Notes: a model not told the origin generated them from the sequence alone. A stretch of 64,000 nucleotides of DNA from Phycisphaerae bacterium RAS2 (GCA_007753915.1 CP036352.1:3101306-3165305), one strand, 5' to 3'; shown: positions 1 to 10,800, counted from the stretch's first letter. Numbers and translations are program-made.

Positions 1-450
1 ATCAAATCCGCATTGCGTGCAAACGACCGCGCCGGTCGCCATGACGCCGCCGCAGCCGAGACACGGGCCTCCGACAGTTGGCAATGCTTCCATTGGTTCG
101 GCCGACGACGACGCTTCGTGCCCGGCAAGACCGCTTAAGAAATCGTCGCCATCATCCAGGGCGGTGGGCGAAGCCACGCTCGCTGCCTTCGATTTCGGGC
201 TTGCGCCGGCCGGCTTTCCCCGAAGCGAACCAAGAGGGGCCAACGCCTCCGCAGGGGTACGATGGCCGACTTGCTTCTGGCTTGATGACGCATCGACCGA
301 AGTGCTCACGCCCGGCCTTTGACCCGGCACATGAATCGGAGAGGTGCACTTGGGGCACTTCACGCGCTTGCCGGCCAGCGTCGTCGGTGCGCGGAGCTTC
401 GCCCCACAAGTACAAACCACGACCACGCGATCCGAATCCGACGTCGCCAT
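1..450 (-). CDS. Zinc-ribbon protein, N-terminal part (cut by left window edge)
   Basis: Reading leftward from an ATG at 450, 150 codons stay open to base 1, so the gene continues outside the window. Two cysteine clusters are visible. The first is near the N terminus (CTCGAKL at residues 13-19, then KCPKC at 31-35), the form seen in planctomycete zinc ribbons that read CxCG..L..P....GK..KCPKC. The second, CLGCGG at 130-135 with CTQCGFD at 144-150, looks like a C-x2-C...C-x2-C zinc knuckle. The linker between them (about 40-128) is Ser/Ala/Pro-rich and probably disordered. Similar proteins often carry membrane segments further on, but that part is not visible. The function is unknown. Confidence 0.75.
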   Translation of the reverse strand, partial: MATSDSDRVVVVCTCGAKLRAPTTLAGKRVKCPKCTSPIHVPGQRPGVSTSVDASSSQKQVGHRTPAEALAPLGSLRGKPAGASPKSKAASVASPTALDDGDDFLSGLAGHEASSSAEPMEALPTVGGPCLGCGGVMATGAVVCTQCGFD

Positions 451-582
451 TTACACGGCCCCAGCAGCAATGCAATTTGTCCGGCCCGATCTGGAGAATT
501 GCCGTCCAGCTTCATCGTACCAGATTCGGATAGCCGGATTCAACTCAATTCGAGGACGTTCGTAGAATTGATCGATGGGCCG

Positions 583-1773
583 CTACATCATCCGCTCAAC
601 CGTCCAAAACAGCCCGGTTGCGGCGATCAGGCAGGATGCGGGAACAACCACGCGGCGGCGGTACCAGTCTGCCCGGCGGCACCACCCCACTGCGACAAAC
701 GCCAAGGCGATGACGGCAAGCTGGCCCATCTCAACCCCGACATTGAAGCTCACCAGGGCCGTGGCAAAGCGCCCGTCAGGCAGCCCCAACTCCGACAACA
801 CACCCGCGAAACCCAGCCCGTGAAGCAAACCGAATCCAAAGACAATCGCCGGCCGCCAGACATGCAGCCGCGTCGTGCAGAGGTTCTCGATGGCCACGTA
901 GGCAATCGAGAGCGCAATGAGCGGTTCCACGATGTCGGATGACAGCCGCACCACGTCGAGCATCGACAGCGCCAGCGTCAGTGTGTGCGCCACGGTGAAC
1001 GCCGAGACCTGCCAGAGCAGCGGCCGCCATCGCGTACTCAACAAGAACAATCCAACGACAAACAGAATGTGATCCAATCCCAGCGGCAGGATGTGCTCAA
1101 ATCCCAGCACAAGATACTGCCACGCGATCGCGCCGCGTGAGGCCGGCGTCGGCGCTGTTCGCAGGTCGATGCGTTTGCTGCCCGCGCCCGGTTCGATGAT
1201 CTCGTGCGACCGGCCCCCCGTCTCGCGCCCCGCCATGAGGACAATCGTGCCGAACGATCGCGACGCCCAATAGTCAAACGTCGCGGCATCCGCTGGAATC
1301 TTGCCGGTCAGTGCAATGATCGTTTCGACGCGCGATGCATGGCCGGCACCGTCCGAAGATCGGCTCGTTTGGGTCGCCGCCTGACTCGTTGGGCGTGCGA
1401 TTGGAAGCCCCGAGGGCACGAACGAGACCTGCGGCTCGACGCGCACGCCGTCGAATCGAATGCGAACGCGCCGGCCCAGCATGTCGCGCAATTCTTTTTC
1501 GCGTTCCGCACGCCTTCCGGGCGTCAGGGCGCGCAGCGCTTTGAGATCCGCCTCGGTGATGTGCTCCGGCCGCACGCCGATGAGGTAGGCATCGACGTCG
1601 TAGCGCATGCGGGCTTCGTACGTTCCGTCATCGCGGAACGTCACTTCGACCTCGGTGAGGTTCACGTCGTGCGCCCGGGCGGATGCTGCCGTGAGCGCGA
1701 TTACCAACGCGGCGGCGGCGATGCAAAGCCGGGACGGAAGGCATCGCGGGGTCTGGAGCCGGTTGAGCACCAT
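583..1773 (-). CDS. HupE/UreJ-family membrane protein with periplasmic N-terminal domain
   Basis: A 396-residue protein with a signal peptide ending ASARA, then a soluble domain of about 190 residues, then a multi-helix membrane part starting near residue 215. The membrane part has the histidine-bearing motifs of the HupE/UreJ_2 family: FEHILPLGLDHILFVVGLF, AFTVAHTLTLAL and FGLLHGLGFAGVL. Members are proposed to handle nickel or other metals in hydrogenase and urease systems, but no such genes are nearby, so the substrate is unknown. The gene ends before a short gap and is preceded on its strand by the tRNA-Arg gene. Family placement is good; function is inference. Confidence 0.85.
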   Translation of the reverse strand: MVLNRLQTPRCLPSRLCIAAAALVIALTAASARAHDVNLTEVEVTFRDDGTYEARMRYDVDAYLIGVRPEHITEADLKALRALTPGRRAEREKELRDMLGRRVRIRFDGVRVEPQVSFVPSGLPIARPTSQAATQTSRSSDGAGHASRVETIIALTGKIPADAATFDYWASRSFGTIVLMAGRETGGRSHEIIEPGAGSKRIDLRTAPTPASRGAIAWQYLVLGFEHILPLGLDHILFVVGLFLLSTRWRPLLWQVSAFTVAHTLTLALSMLDVVRLSSDIVEPLIALSIAYVAIENLCTTRLHVWRPAIVFGFGLLHGLGFAGVLSELGLPDGRFATALVSFNVGVEMGQLAVIALAFVAVGWCRRADWYRRRVVVPASCLIAATGLFWTVERMM

Positions 1774-1804
1774 AGCGAGGACTTCTCAAATGCAGGGGAA
1801 AAAC

Positions 1805-1878
1805 CGCGCCCGGAGGGAGTCGAACCCCCAACCGCCGGATCCGAAGTCCGGTGCTCTATCCAATTGAGCTACAGGCGC
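1805..1878 (-). tRNA. tRNA-Arg (anticodon UCG)
   Basis: The minus strand folds as a complete cloverleaf. The acceptor is GCGCCTG paired with CGGGCGC, the D stem is GCTC/GAGC, the anticodon stem is CCGGA/TCCGG with loop CTTCGGA, and the T arm is GGGGG-TTCGACT-CCCTC. The anticodon at positions 34-36 is TCG, which decodes CGA and, by wobble, CGG. The discriminator base is G, and no CCA follows it in the DNA, so CCA must be added after transcription. Confidence 0.95.
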
Positions 1879-1980
1879 ATGAATGATCGCCGAGCGATGC
1901 GCCTGGAAGTTAAGGGAAATCTACGACCCCGGCAAGGCAGTCGCACCGCCGCGAATTTACCCGCGCCCGGCGGGCACCGC

Positions 1981-2619
1981 CTAATTGCGCTGCGCCGTGG
2001 CGACCGGCTTACCGTCCAGGTAGGCGATCTTGCAGAAAAAGCACGAGTCATCCGCGAGAATCGCCAGTGCACAAGTCTCACACCGACGCGAAGCTTCGTC
2101 GGCCGTGAGCATCAGATCAAATCCGCGCCGCGCTCCGAGAAAATCCGCGCGATTGTCGAACACGGTGTTCCCGACCACGCCGCGCTTGCAGGCATCGCAC
2201 CAATGGGTCGGCTCCGGCGCGGCGCGGCAGGCACCGCACCGATGATCGGCTGCGCTTTCGACGCGACCGCGCGCGAGGTGGTAAGTCAGGCGCGAGAAGT
2301 AGGCCATTCCGCCGACCCAACCAATTCGACACTTGTCGCAGAAACCCCCGACCCGGATGGCCTCGACGCATCCGGTGCAGGTAAATGCCTTGGGGTTCAG
2401 CTCATGGCCGTGGGCGTCGAGGGCGTCAAACAGCAGATGGGACTGAATCGGCACACCGGCGACGAAGCCGACGTTCCTTGCTTCGCACCAGAGATTCCTA
2501 GCCACGGCTTCGGCACAGGCGTCGTGCTCGCGGGGTTCGTGCTCGTCGCAGCCCAGCAGCGACATCGCCGCCGCGAATGCACCAATCAGGGCGGTACGAC
2601 GGCGCCATCCCGGAATCAT
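1981..2619 (-). CDS. Cys-rich lipoprotein with fourfold C-x2-C repeat
   Basis: A 212-residue protein. The N terminus is a lipoprotein signal with lipobox SLLGC (Cys24). The mature part holds three good repeat units of the form C-x2-C-x9-C-x2-C followed by a short [V/L]xG-type turn: C81/C84/C94/C97, C128/C131/C141/C144 and C180/C183/C193/C196. A degenerate fourth copy begins at C35 and C45 and keeps the following GFVAG turn. Units recur every 46-52 residues. This resembles tandem zinc-ribbon or rubredoxin-like knuckles on an envelope lipoprotein. No family was recognised. It may bind metal or be held by disulfides. The gene lies between the tRNA and the dockerin-type gene on the same strand. 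Confidence 0.75.
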   Translation of the reverse strand: MIPGWRRRTALIGAFAAAMSLLGCDEHEPREHDACAEAVARNLWCEARNVGFVAGVPIQSHLLFDALDAHGHELNPKAFTCTGCVEAIRVGGFCDKCRIGWVGGMAYFSRLTYHLARGRVESAADHRCGACRAAPEPTHWCDACKRGVVGNTVFDNRADFLGARRGFDLMLTADEASRRCETCALAILADDSCFFCKIAYLDGKPVATAQRN

Positions 2620-2643
2620 GTGATTGTGTTGTTCCTGTCTAAA

Positions 2644-3327
2644 TCAGAGTAGATCGTTGACAAACGCTGCGATGTCGCCGGCCAGCGTGCCCGTGCAATA
2701 CTCGGCACAGGTAACGTTGTCGCCGCCGATCGGCGTGCCGGTTTTGACGCGGACAAACCCGGCAATGTCGCCGCCGTCCAGGCCGCCGCTGCCGTTCACA
2801 TCGCCCAGCATGGAGCAGCCAAGGTTGATCGAACCGGACGTGCCTGCGTAATTTGTGGGCGTGTTGCAGGCAACCACCAACCCCGCGTTAAGCGAGTGGA
2901 CGCCGTTGGTCGGCACGCCGGCGAACGTCAGCGTGTCATACACGGCATACTTCACGAAATCGCCGCCGGTATTAAAGAACGGCACGCTGCCCGCGGGAAT
3001 GATGTAATTGGGCGTCGGAAAACCCGGCAGGGCCGCGCAATCCGGCGTCGCGATCAGCAGGTGCTTGTTGGCCGTGGTCGGCGGAATGGTGAAGCCCGAG
3101 AAGGTGTACGAGCGTGTGGTGCTGGTCAGCGACTGCCCGTTGACGCCGGTCTCGAAGTTTCCACCGCAACACTCACGCAGCTCGATGAATTGGATGTTGC
3201 CCGCGGCGTTGCTGAAGACTTCGTTGACGCGCCAGGTGTGCGCCCCTGCCAGGACCGGAAGTGTCATCGCCAGCGTCAGCGCAACAACCGCAACCACCAC
3301 GCGTGAATATCGAATCCCGCGACTCAT
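2644..3327 (-). CDS. Secreted protein with C-terminal dockerin-like EF-hand pair
   Basis: A 227-residue protein. The ATG at 3327 is chosen because a perfect GGAGGT lies at 3339-3334, six bases upstream; an in-frame start 18 bases earlier lacks this. A signal peptide ends at VLAGA. The mature domain opens with WRVNEVFSNAAGNIQFIEL, a pattern known from planctomycete secreted proteins that resembles lamin-tail domains. The C terminus, GDVNGSGGLDGGDIAGFV and a second weaker DIAAFVNDLL, is a dockerin type-I-like calcium-binding pair. Such ends are common in planctomycetes and need not imply a cellulosome. The ligand is unknown. Confidence 0.8.
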   Translation of the reverse strand: MSRGIRYSRVVVAVVALTLAMTLPVLAGAHTWRVNEVFSNAAGNIQFIELRECCGGNFETGVNGQSLTSTTRSYTFSGFTIPPTTANKHLLIATPDCAALPGFPTPNYIIPAGSVPFFNTGGDFVKYAVYDTLTFAGVPTNGVHSLNAGLVVACNTPTNYAGTSGSINLGCSMLGDVNGSGGLDGGDIAGFVRVKTGTPIGGDNVTCAEYCTGTLAGDIAAFVNDLL

Positions 3328-3339
3328 GCCTGCACCTCC

Positions 3340-3904
3340 GAACAACTAGACGTGCGTCGATAGTTTCGGCATCGAACTTCACCGCCCCCGCCCCTTCACT
3401 GTACCGAAACCAGCGTCGGGGTATCAAGCAGTTGCCTGAAAGTTCGCCCGACAACGTGCGACAAATCGAACGTCTCCCTCGTGCCTCCACCGCGCGCTGC
3501 GTGCCCGCTTGCACACCACACGGGTGACCGGACACATTCAATTCAGACATGAATTCGGGATTGCAATCTCGAATAGGGAATTCACCCTACTCCGCCAACT
3601 AACGACGCAACGCCCTTGGGGTCTCATTCAGGATTACCATCATCCTTGGCATCCCCGACTTGGGTGAAGCAGCTTGACCTGAAGGCACGTCCCCTTGGAC
3701 AGCGAGCTGTGCTGATAATACTCGGCCCCAGCATGAGTTAGGACCGAAATCAACGGGTCGAAACCACTCATCCTGCCGATTGATCATGGGGAACCCAATG
3801 GGTCCGATGAACGTAACATCGGTGCTTACAATGGGGTAAGATGTGCGGGATAGCGGCCACCTGACCGGCCGTCGAGCCAGCCACGCGTGGGAGCCTGACC
3901 AAAA
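3340..3904. other. Intergenic region upstream of glmS, no gene seen
   Basis: About 560 bases between the divergent dockerin-type gene and glmS. No conserved ORF, tRNA or clear glmS ribozyme core was recognised. The only structure noted is an imperfect palindrome at 3556-3571 centred on GATTGCAATC (14 of 16 positions symmetric), flanked by GAATTC on both sides. No convincing -35/-10 pair was found for glmS. Confidence 0.5.
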
Positions 3905-5731
<1,827 letters not shown>

Positions 5732-5852
5732 CTCACCGCTTTTCGGCGAGGCTCAATCTTCGATTGTCTGCCGCGGCGGATCTGCAACTTGTGCAATCGG
5801 ATTGTTAAGTCGCCTTTCCATCAAGAGCAATCCCGGAGAATTCGAAACCAAC

Positions 5853-6758
5853 ATGTCCCTTCTCGTCACCGGAACCATCGGCATCGACACCGTTGAAACT
5901 CCCCACGGCAAAGCCGCTGACGTGCTCGGCGGGTCAGCCGTTTACTTCTCCTTCGCAGCGAGCCTGCTTTCGCCCGTCCGCCTTGTCGGCGCGGTCGGCG
6001 ATGATTTCCCGGATGCCTTTCGGGCCATGTTCGCGGGCAAGCCGATCGACACGTCGGGACTGGAGACGCGGGCCGGCTCGAAAACGTTTCGCTGGGCCGG
6101 CAAGTATGTCGGCGACATGAACAGCGCCCAGACGCTTCGCACCGACCTGAACATCGTCGCCGAGGCCCCGCCCAAAATCCCCGAGCCATTTCGGGATTCG
6201 AAGTTCGTCTTTCTCGCCAACACGCACCCGGCCGTCCAGCGCGAGTTCGTCTCGCAGCTTCGCAAGCCGGAGCTGATCGTCTGCGACACGATGAACCTGT
6301 GGATCGACACGGCGCGGGATGACCTACTCAAGACCTTCCAATGCGTGCACGGCGTCATCTTCAACGACGGCGAGGCACGACTGCTGACCGGCAAGACAAG
6401 CGTGCTCGATGCCGGGCGCGACGTTCTCGCGATGGGGCCGAAACTGGTGGTGATCAAGAAGGGTGAGCACGGCGCGGTCGCGATGACACGCGACGATTTC
6501 ATCGTTCTGCCGGCCTACCCGACCGACCGCGTGAAGGACCCGACCGGCGCGGGCGACAGTTTCGCCGGCGGACTCATGGGCTACCTCGCCTCGACCGGCC
6601 GCACCGATCACGCCGCATTGAAGGCCGCCATGGCGCATGGCGCCTGCGCGGCGTCGATTACGATTGAGGCCTTTTCGCTTGATGCGATTCGCGCGGCCGC
6701 GCCCGCCGAACTCAAGCAGCGGTTGGAGCGCCTGCGGAAGATGCTCACGATCGAATAG
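5853..6758 (+). CDS. PfkB-family carbohydrate kinase
   Basis: A 301-residue ribokinase-fold enzyme. The ATG at 5853 (MSLLVTGTIGIDTVETP) is preferred over one 51 bases earlier because the family begins here and GGAGA lies upstream. The PfkB signature near the C terminus, DPTGAGDSFAGGLMGYL, supplies the anion hole and catalytic Asp. GGSAVYFSFAASLL and LVGAVGDDFP form the substrate-binding start. This short subgroup, common in planctomycetes and deltaproteobacteria, is usually annotated only as PfkB or sugar kinase. The substrate (sugar or nucleoside) cannot be told. The upstream gap contains CGATTG at 5761 and TGTGCAATCGG ending at 5800. Confidence 0.9.
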   Translation: MSLLVTGTIGIDTVETPHGKAADVLGGSAVYFSFAASLLSPVRLVGAVGDDFPDAFRAMFAGKPIDTSGLETRAGSKTFRWAGKYVGDMNSAQTLRTDLNIVAEAPPKIPEPFRDSKFVFLANTHPAVQREFVSQLRKPELIVCDTMNLWIDTARDDLLKTFQCVHGVIFNDGEARLLTGKTSVLDAGRDVLAMGPKLVVIKKGEHGAVAMTRDDFIVLPAYPTDRVKDPTGAGDSFAGGLMGYLASTGRTDHAALKAAMAHGACAASITIEAFSLDAIRAAAPAELKQRLERLRKMLTIE

Positions 6759-6796
6759 CGCAACGCGCCCCCGTTGCAATGCGCGACGCCAGAACG

Positions 6797-8491
6797 TCAC
6801 TCCTGATCCGATTCGTCCGTCGGCGGCGCCTCGATCGCGGGCGGCGCCGGCTCGATCACCACGGTTCGCGCGAGCAAGTCTCCCACGCGCTGCCGATTGC
6901 GCGAGACAATCACGATCGTCATCAGCGTGATCATCAGCCCCGGCACGCCCATCGCCACCATCAGCGAGCGCACGGCATTGCGAACAACGCACGCCCCGAG
7001 ACTCGGCCGGCCGCCGTCGGCCGCGGCGACGCGACAACCGAAGATCGCCTTGCCCGGCGTGGTCGCGATCGTGGCCTCGAAGATCAGGCACCACAACCCG
7101 TACAGGCCGATCGCTACATATTGCTCGATTCGAATGGCCGCCCACATTTCCGCAAGTTGCTCATTGGTCACATTCGGGTACATCTGGAGCATCTGCGGAT
7201 CCAGTTTTGGATAAATCCACGGCAGCGTGATGAGGTAGGCCGGCAGCAGATCAAACACCGTCGCAAACACGCGCCGCCAGACCGCCGCCAGCACGAAGCC
7301 GGGCGGTAGAATCACCGGAAGCGCCACGTCGGCCCGCCGCCACCACATCACAATCGTCAGAAATGCCAGCAGCCCCGCCATCACCAGCGAATCTCGCCAT
7401 TGCTGCTCCAGCGCCGGATTCCCGCTGACCAGCGCCAGCGGCGCGAAACGCATCAGCGGCGTCTGACCCAGCTCACCCAGCCCGAACTCCACAACACCGT
7501 CCGGCCGAACCCGCGCAACTCCGACCTGCTTCCGCACAATCGCCGCGCTGCATCGCTCGACATCAACGTGCAACACGTCCTCGCCGGCTCGCAGCGGACC
7601 GGCATCCATCCAGTCGGACTCCCGCCGCATGAACAGATTCAGGCTCGCCCGTTCTCCCGAGTCGCCGCGGGCGATGATCAACGCCGGTCCTTCAGCCGTC
7701 GCGCCGCCCCATGCCTGAAGAAAATCACTCGCCTCCACGACGGCGACCGGCTTGCTCCACTGGTTTCGAACCCGCTCGGAATGCAGAAGTTGCTTCCCGT
7801 CGCGCCAATACAGATGTATTCGACCACCGCAGCCCGCGATCCAGACCCGCCGCGCGGCGGCCGCCTCGTCGGGGCCCTGCATTCGGCGCCATCGCCCGCG
7901 CCGCAGTTCCAACACGGCCATTCCATCGACCGCGACCTGCTCCGCCGCAGGGAGCTCTGTCGAAGGTTGCATTTCGTCGTCGTCTTCGGCGTCGCCGGCC
8001 GGCGCCGTGGTCGGTGTCAGCAGGTCTTCACCGCGAATCGCGGCGTAAACAGCCGGCTCCGTCGCGTCGGCGCCCCACGCCAATGGGCTGATCGTCGATT
8101 GCTCTTTCCAGCTTGCTCCGGGGGACCACGCGCGATTGATGTAGTAGTCACCGGTCGTCAGGTCGGAGAACATGACGCGAAGCGCCCGCGCGTCGGCCGA
8201 CGCATGCAGCACGTTGCCCACCACCGGCTGGAGAAACGAGTTCTGGACCGGCCGCGCGTCTGCCGCCGCGGCAGCCCCGGCATGCCACATTTGAATCGTC
8301 GGCAGCTTCTCTCCCTGCACGCGGCCTTCGGCGACGACCCACGCCGACTCGTCACCGCCCGCGACCCAGACGCGCGTGCCCTTCCACGGCTCCTGCGCGA
8401 CCGTCGTGCCAACACCGCACCACGCCGCGCCGCATGCCAATGCGAGGAACAGCGAACAACGTCGGCGAGTCTTGTCGAGAGATCGAGTCAT
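6797..8491 (-). CDS. RDD-domain membrane protein with N-terminal exported region
   Basis: A 564-residue protein starting at ATG 8491, which gives a normal signal peptide (ending TTVAQ) that the longer reading would bury. The first 370 residues are a soluble exported region with repeated short beta-like segments and no recognised domain. A membrane helix (AGLLAFLTIVMWW) precedes a C-terminal RDD domain: WRRVFATVFDLLPAYLI, ATIATTPGKAIFGCRV, then RNAVRSL, closing with RVGDLLARTVVIE. RDD domains occur in transport or stress-related membrane proteins. This is the last gene of the coaD operon, 30 bases after the lipoprotein gene. Confidence 0.85.
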   Translation of the reverse strand: MTRSLDKTRRRCSLFLALACGAAWCGVGTTVAQEPWKGTRVWVAGGDESAWVVAEGRVQGEKLPTIQMWHAGAAAAADARPVQNSFLQPVVGNVLHASADARALRVMFSDLTTGDYYINRAWSPGASWKEQSTISPLAWGADATEPAVYAAIRGEDLLTPTTAPAGDAEDDDEMQPSTELPAAEQVAVDGMAVLELRRGRWRRMQGPDEAAAARRVWIAGCGGRIHLYWRDGKQLLHSERVRNQWSKPVAVVEASDFLQAWGGATAEGPALIIARGDSGERASLNLFMRRESDWMDAGPLRAGEDVLHVDVERCSAAIVRKQVGVARVRPDGVVEFGLGELGQTPLMRFAPLALVSGNPALEQQWRDSLVMAGLLAFLTIVMWWRRADVALPVILPPGFVLAAVWRRVFATVFDLLPAYLITLPWIYPKLDPQMLQMYPNVTNEQLAEMWAAIRIEQYVAIGLYGLWCLIFEATIATTPGKAIFGCRVAAADGGRPSLGACVVRNAVRSLMVAMGVPGLMITLMTIVIVSRNRQRVGDLLARTVVIEPAPPAIEAPPTDESDQE

Positions 8492-8521
8492 AGCGGGATT
8501 ATTGGGGGGATCGGCCATGGG

Positions 8522-9490
8522 TCAATCCGCCGGCCTGGAAGTCGGCGAAGTTGACATGGACTCACACAATGCGTCGATCTGTTCGATGGAGGTCACGCCG
8601 GCCGGAAGCGTTTCGTTCGTGGGTCGCGCAAAGGCACGCGCGTGAACCTTCTCGCCCGCCATCGGTCGCCAACCGTCCGCGTGCAACGTGAAATGCGCAT
8701 TCTCCCGCGGCCAAAGAACGTTGACCTGGTGCGGAAGCAGCGGCCCGCCCTCCCACGCGGCGCGGTAGTCGTCCAGCCGCGCGCTGACGGCGATGCGCCC
8801 CATTGCATCGCGAAAGACCACCTGCCGAACCATGTACGGCTCGACGCGCTCGACCCAGTATTCACGATCCACCAGCCACGGCTCGCCAACCGGGCCGTCT
8901 CCCAGGCCACGCCGAATATATTGCAATTTGTCGTAGTTCGGGCCCCACGTCCGGATCGGGCCGAGCAGCTTCCTGTCATCCGGCAGCCCCGGCCGCAGCA
9001 CCGCCGCCAGCTGGTCAGGCCGCACCGGCAGCTCCCCCGCGCAGGGCATCCCCGCATGGACATGCCGCCCCCAGCGCATTCGATGCAATTCGGGTTCGAT
9101 CCAGAGCCAGTAGTCCTCGGCGTTCGATCCGATGCCCATCACCGGATCGCCCAGCGTCGGACGCAGATCAATGCGCAGGTCGCGCGGCGCACGGAACAGC
9201 AGCGTCCCTTCGAGGTTGTAGCTCCGGCGCGCCGCGCGCTCATCCGGAAACTCTGCGTACACACTGATCGAAGGCGACCACAGCGCCCCATTCAGTTTCG
9301 CCCCGTTCGCGCGAATCACGCGCTCGATCTCCCCGGTCTCGCGCGCGATCGGCTCCGCAGTGGTTCCCGACACGCCCGGCCCGTGCCGCGGCGGGCAGCC
9401 GGCTGTCCCCACTGCAATCAGCAAGATCGCGGCTGTGGCGATCCCACGTCGTATGGACAACACGATCCGCAGGTAGGGAGGCTTGTTCAA
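8522..9490 (-). CDS. Putative envelope lipoprotein
   Basis: A 322-residue protein with a lipoprotein signal (ILLIAVGTAGC, lipid Cys at 32). The mature sequence has alternating beta-like segments (LEGTLLFRAPRDLRIDL, EDYWLWIEPELHRMRWG, YMVRQVVFRDAMGRIAVSARLDDY) that resemble the half-barrel of LolA/LolB-type proteins, but no diagnostic motif was recognised, so this is only a suggestion. It lies 14 bases after the preceding hypothetical gene and 30 before the RDD gene, so it is co-transcribed with coaD. Confidence 0.75.
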   Translation of the reverse strand: MNKPPYLRIVLSIRRGIATAAILLIAVGTAGCPPRHGPGVSGTTAEPIARETGEIERVIRANGAKLNGALWSPSISVYAEFPDERAARRSYNLEGTLLFRAPRDLRIDLRPTLGDPVMGIGSNAEDYWLWIEPELHRMRWGRHVHAGMPCAGELPVRPDQLAAVLRPGLPDDRKLLGPIRTWGPNYDKLQYIRRGLGDGPVGEPWLVDREYWVERVEPYMVRQVVFRDAMGRIAVSARLDDYRAAWEGGPLLPHQVNVLWPRENAHFTLHADGWRPMAGEKVHARAFARPTNETLPAGVTSIEQIDALCESMSTSPTSRPAD

Positions 9491-9504
9491 AGGAGATGCA
9501 CGCG

Positions 9505-10080
9505 TTAGAGGTTGGCCGCGTTGATGGCGCTGGGCTCCGTCGCCTCGCCATTCATCGGCGCATCGCCCGTCGCTTCGTCGCCTGCGAGCGATTCGGCGTT
9601 CCCCGCGAGAATGACGCTTAATTCGGCCGTCAGCTCGGAAATCTGGGCGTCGTCGAGCGCGGGGTTGAGCACGCGGTGCAGCGAGCGATCGCGCATCAGC
9701 CGCATCTCCCAGAACTCGTCGCCGCCTTCGCGAATCGTCCGCTCGTACTTGACCGCGCGCTTGCGCAAGAGCATCAGCGCCAGGACAAACCGGAATCGGC
9801 GGCGCAGGGGGTCTTCCGTACCGGCCAGGCGCTCAAAGAACGTCACGAGCGCCTCGGTGTCAACAAACGTCTTTTTCGGCGCTTCCTTCGATGGCAGCCG
9901 CGTCTTGAAGTGACAGAGCGAGCCTTCCGGGGGGCCGGTCCATGCGTCGGCGGAGAAGTCTCGCCGCTCAAATCCCTGCGCGCCTTCCAGCAGCGCGGAA
10001 TAGAACACCTCGCCCGGCTGAATCTCCCGCCCGGTGACGAAACACCGACCGCCCGCCCTGGCTACGTCAAACTCCGTCAT
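9505..10080 (-). CDS. Conserved hypothetical protein
   Basis: A 191-residue soluble protein whose ATG overlaps the coaD stop by four bases (ATGA), implying translational coupling. The first part, CFVTGREIQPGEVFYSALLEG, looks like a small zinc or treble-clef-like fold with few cysteines. The middle, LRRRFRFVLALMLLRKRAVKYE, is a helical basic stretch. The tail is acidic and Ala/Glu-rich. Proteins of this layout occur beside planctomycete housekeeping operons without known function. No enzymatic motif is visible. Confidence 0.75.
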   Translation of the reverse strand: MTEFDVARAGGRCFVTGREIQPGEVFYSALLEGAQGFERRDFSADAWTGPPEGSLCHFKTRLPSKEAPKKTFVDTEALVTFFERLAGTEDPLRRRFRFVLALMLLRKRAVKYERTIREGGDEFWEMRLMRDRSLHRVLNPALDDAQISELTAELSVILAGNAESLAGDEATGDAPMNGEATEPSAINAANL

Positions 10081-10607
10081 GTGCCCTCGCTCGGCCTGGC
10101 CTTCTGATCCATCAGCTTCTCCTGCATCCGCTTCACGACGGTCGGCGGCACGAGCCGATCCAGGTGGCCGCGATCCAGCCCCCCCATCTCCCAGATCTGC
10201 CGAATCAACGTGCTGCTGATCAGCGCCGTCTGATCCGTGGTAAACAGAAACACCGTCTCCACATCGCCGGCGATCATGTTCACGTTCGCCTGGCGCAACT
10301 CGCTTCGCAGATCGTCACCGTCGCGAATCCCCTTCACGATAAAGTCCGCCCCGCGACGACGGACAAAATCCATCGTCAGCCCCGGATACGACTCGACCTC
10401 CACGTCCTTCCAGTCGGCCAACAACTCGCGGAGCATGTCCACGCGCTCCTGCTCGTTGAACAGCGGCTCCTTCTCCGGGTTGCGCCCCACCATCACGATC
10501 GTCTTCTCAAAAATGCGGCGGCTGCGGCGAATGATGTCCACGTGCCCGTAGGTCGGCGGGTCGAAGGTGCCTGCGAAGACCGCGGTTTTACCTTTTTCCT
10601 GTTTCAT
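10077..10607 (-). CDS. coaD: Pantetheine-phosphate adenylyltransferase
   Basis: A 176-residue enzyme that transfers AMP from ATP to 4'-phosphopantetheine, the penultimate step of coenzyme A synthesis. It has the nucleotidyltransferase signature GTFDPPTYGHVDIIRR (the T-x-G-H form of the motif), VGRNPEKEPLF, the pantetheine-site VKGIRDGDDLRSELRQA, and the C-terminal ISSTLIRQ motif. Length is slightly above the usual 160. It is the first gene of a four-gene minus-strand operon leading into the hypothetical, lipoprotein and RDD genes. Confidence 0.97.
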   Translation of the reverse strand: MKQEKGKTAVFAGTFDPPTYGHVDIIRRSRRIFEKTIVMVGRNPEKEPLFNEQERVDMLRELLADWKDVEVESYPGLTMDFVRRRGADFIVKGIRDGDDLRSELRQANVNMIAGDVETVFLFTTDQTALISSTLIRQIWEMGGLDRGHLDRLVPPTVVKRMQEKLMDQKARPSEGT

Positions 10608-10732
10608 GAAAGAGCCGCTAGCTTTTAGCCTTGAGCCATGTGCCAGAAAGATACCGGTGACATTGCTGTTTCGAGCATCTCAACAAACTGTTCCTCGACT
10701 CGGCCAATTGCCCTTCTACCTACGCAACCCGG

Positions 10733-10800
10733 CATTCTACATTCGCTATTCGCCATTCGCCATTCTCTATTACTATTCGATCTCGCCATTCACTACTCAT
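10733..10800. repeat. Tandem heptanucleotide array (YATTCGC type)
   Basis: About ten consecutive units of seven bases, with three of six: CATTCTA, CATTCGC, TATTCGC, CATTCGC, CATTCTC, TATTAC, TATTCGA, TCTCGC, CATTCAC, TACTCAT. The array lies directly downstream of, and includes, the stop codon (10795-10793) of the minus-strand permease gene. It resembles the short tandemly repeated sequences known from cyanobacteria. Confidence 0.75.

Noticed and set aside
1204-2652. A 482-codon plus-strand ORF running across the tRNA-Arg gene
   Set aside because: It spans a tRNA and the reverse of two minus-strand genes, so it cannot be real.
3340-3904. A glmS ribozyme upstream of glmS
   Set aside because: The conserved core and pseudoknot pattern were not found, and the element is not expected in this phylum.
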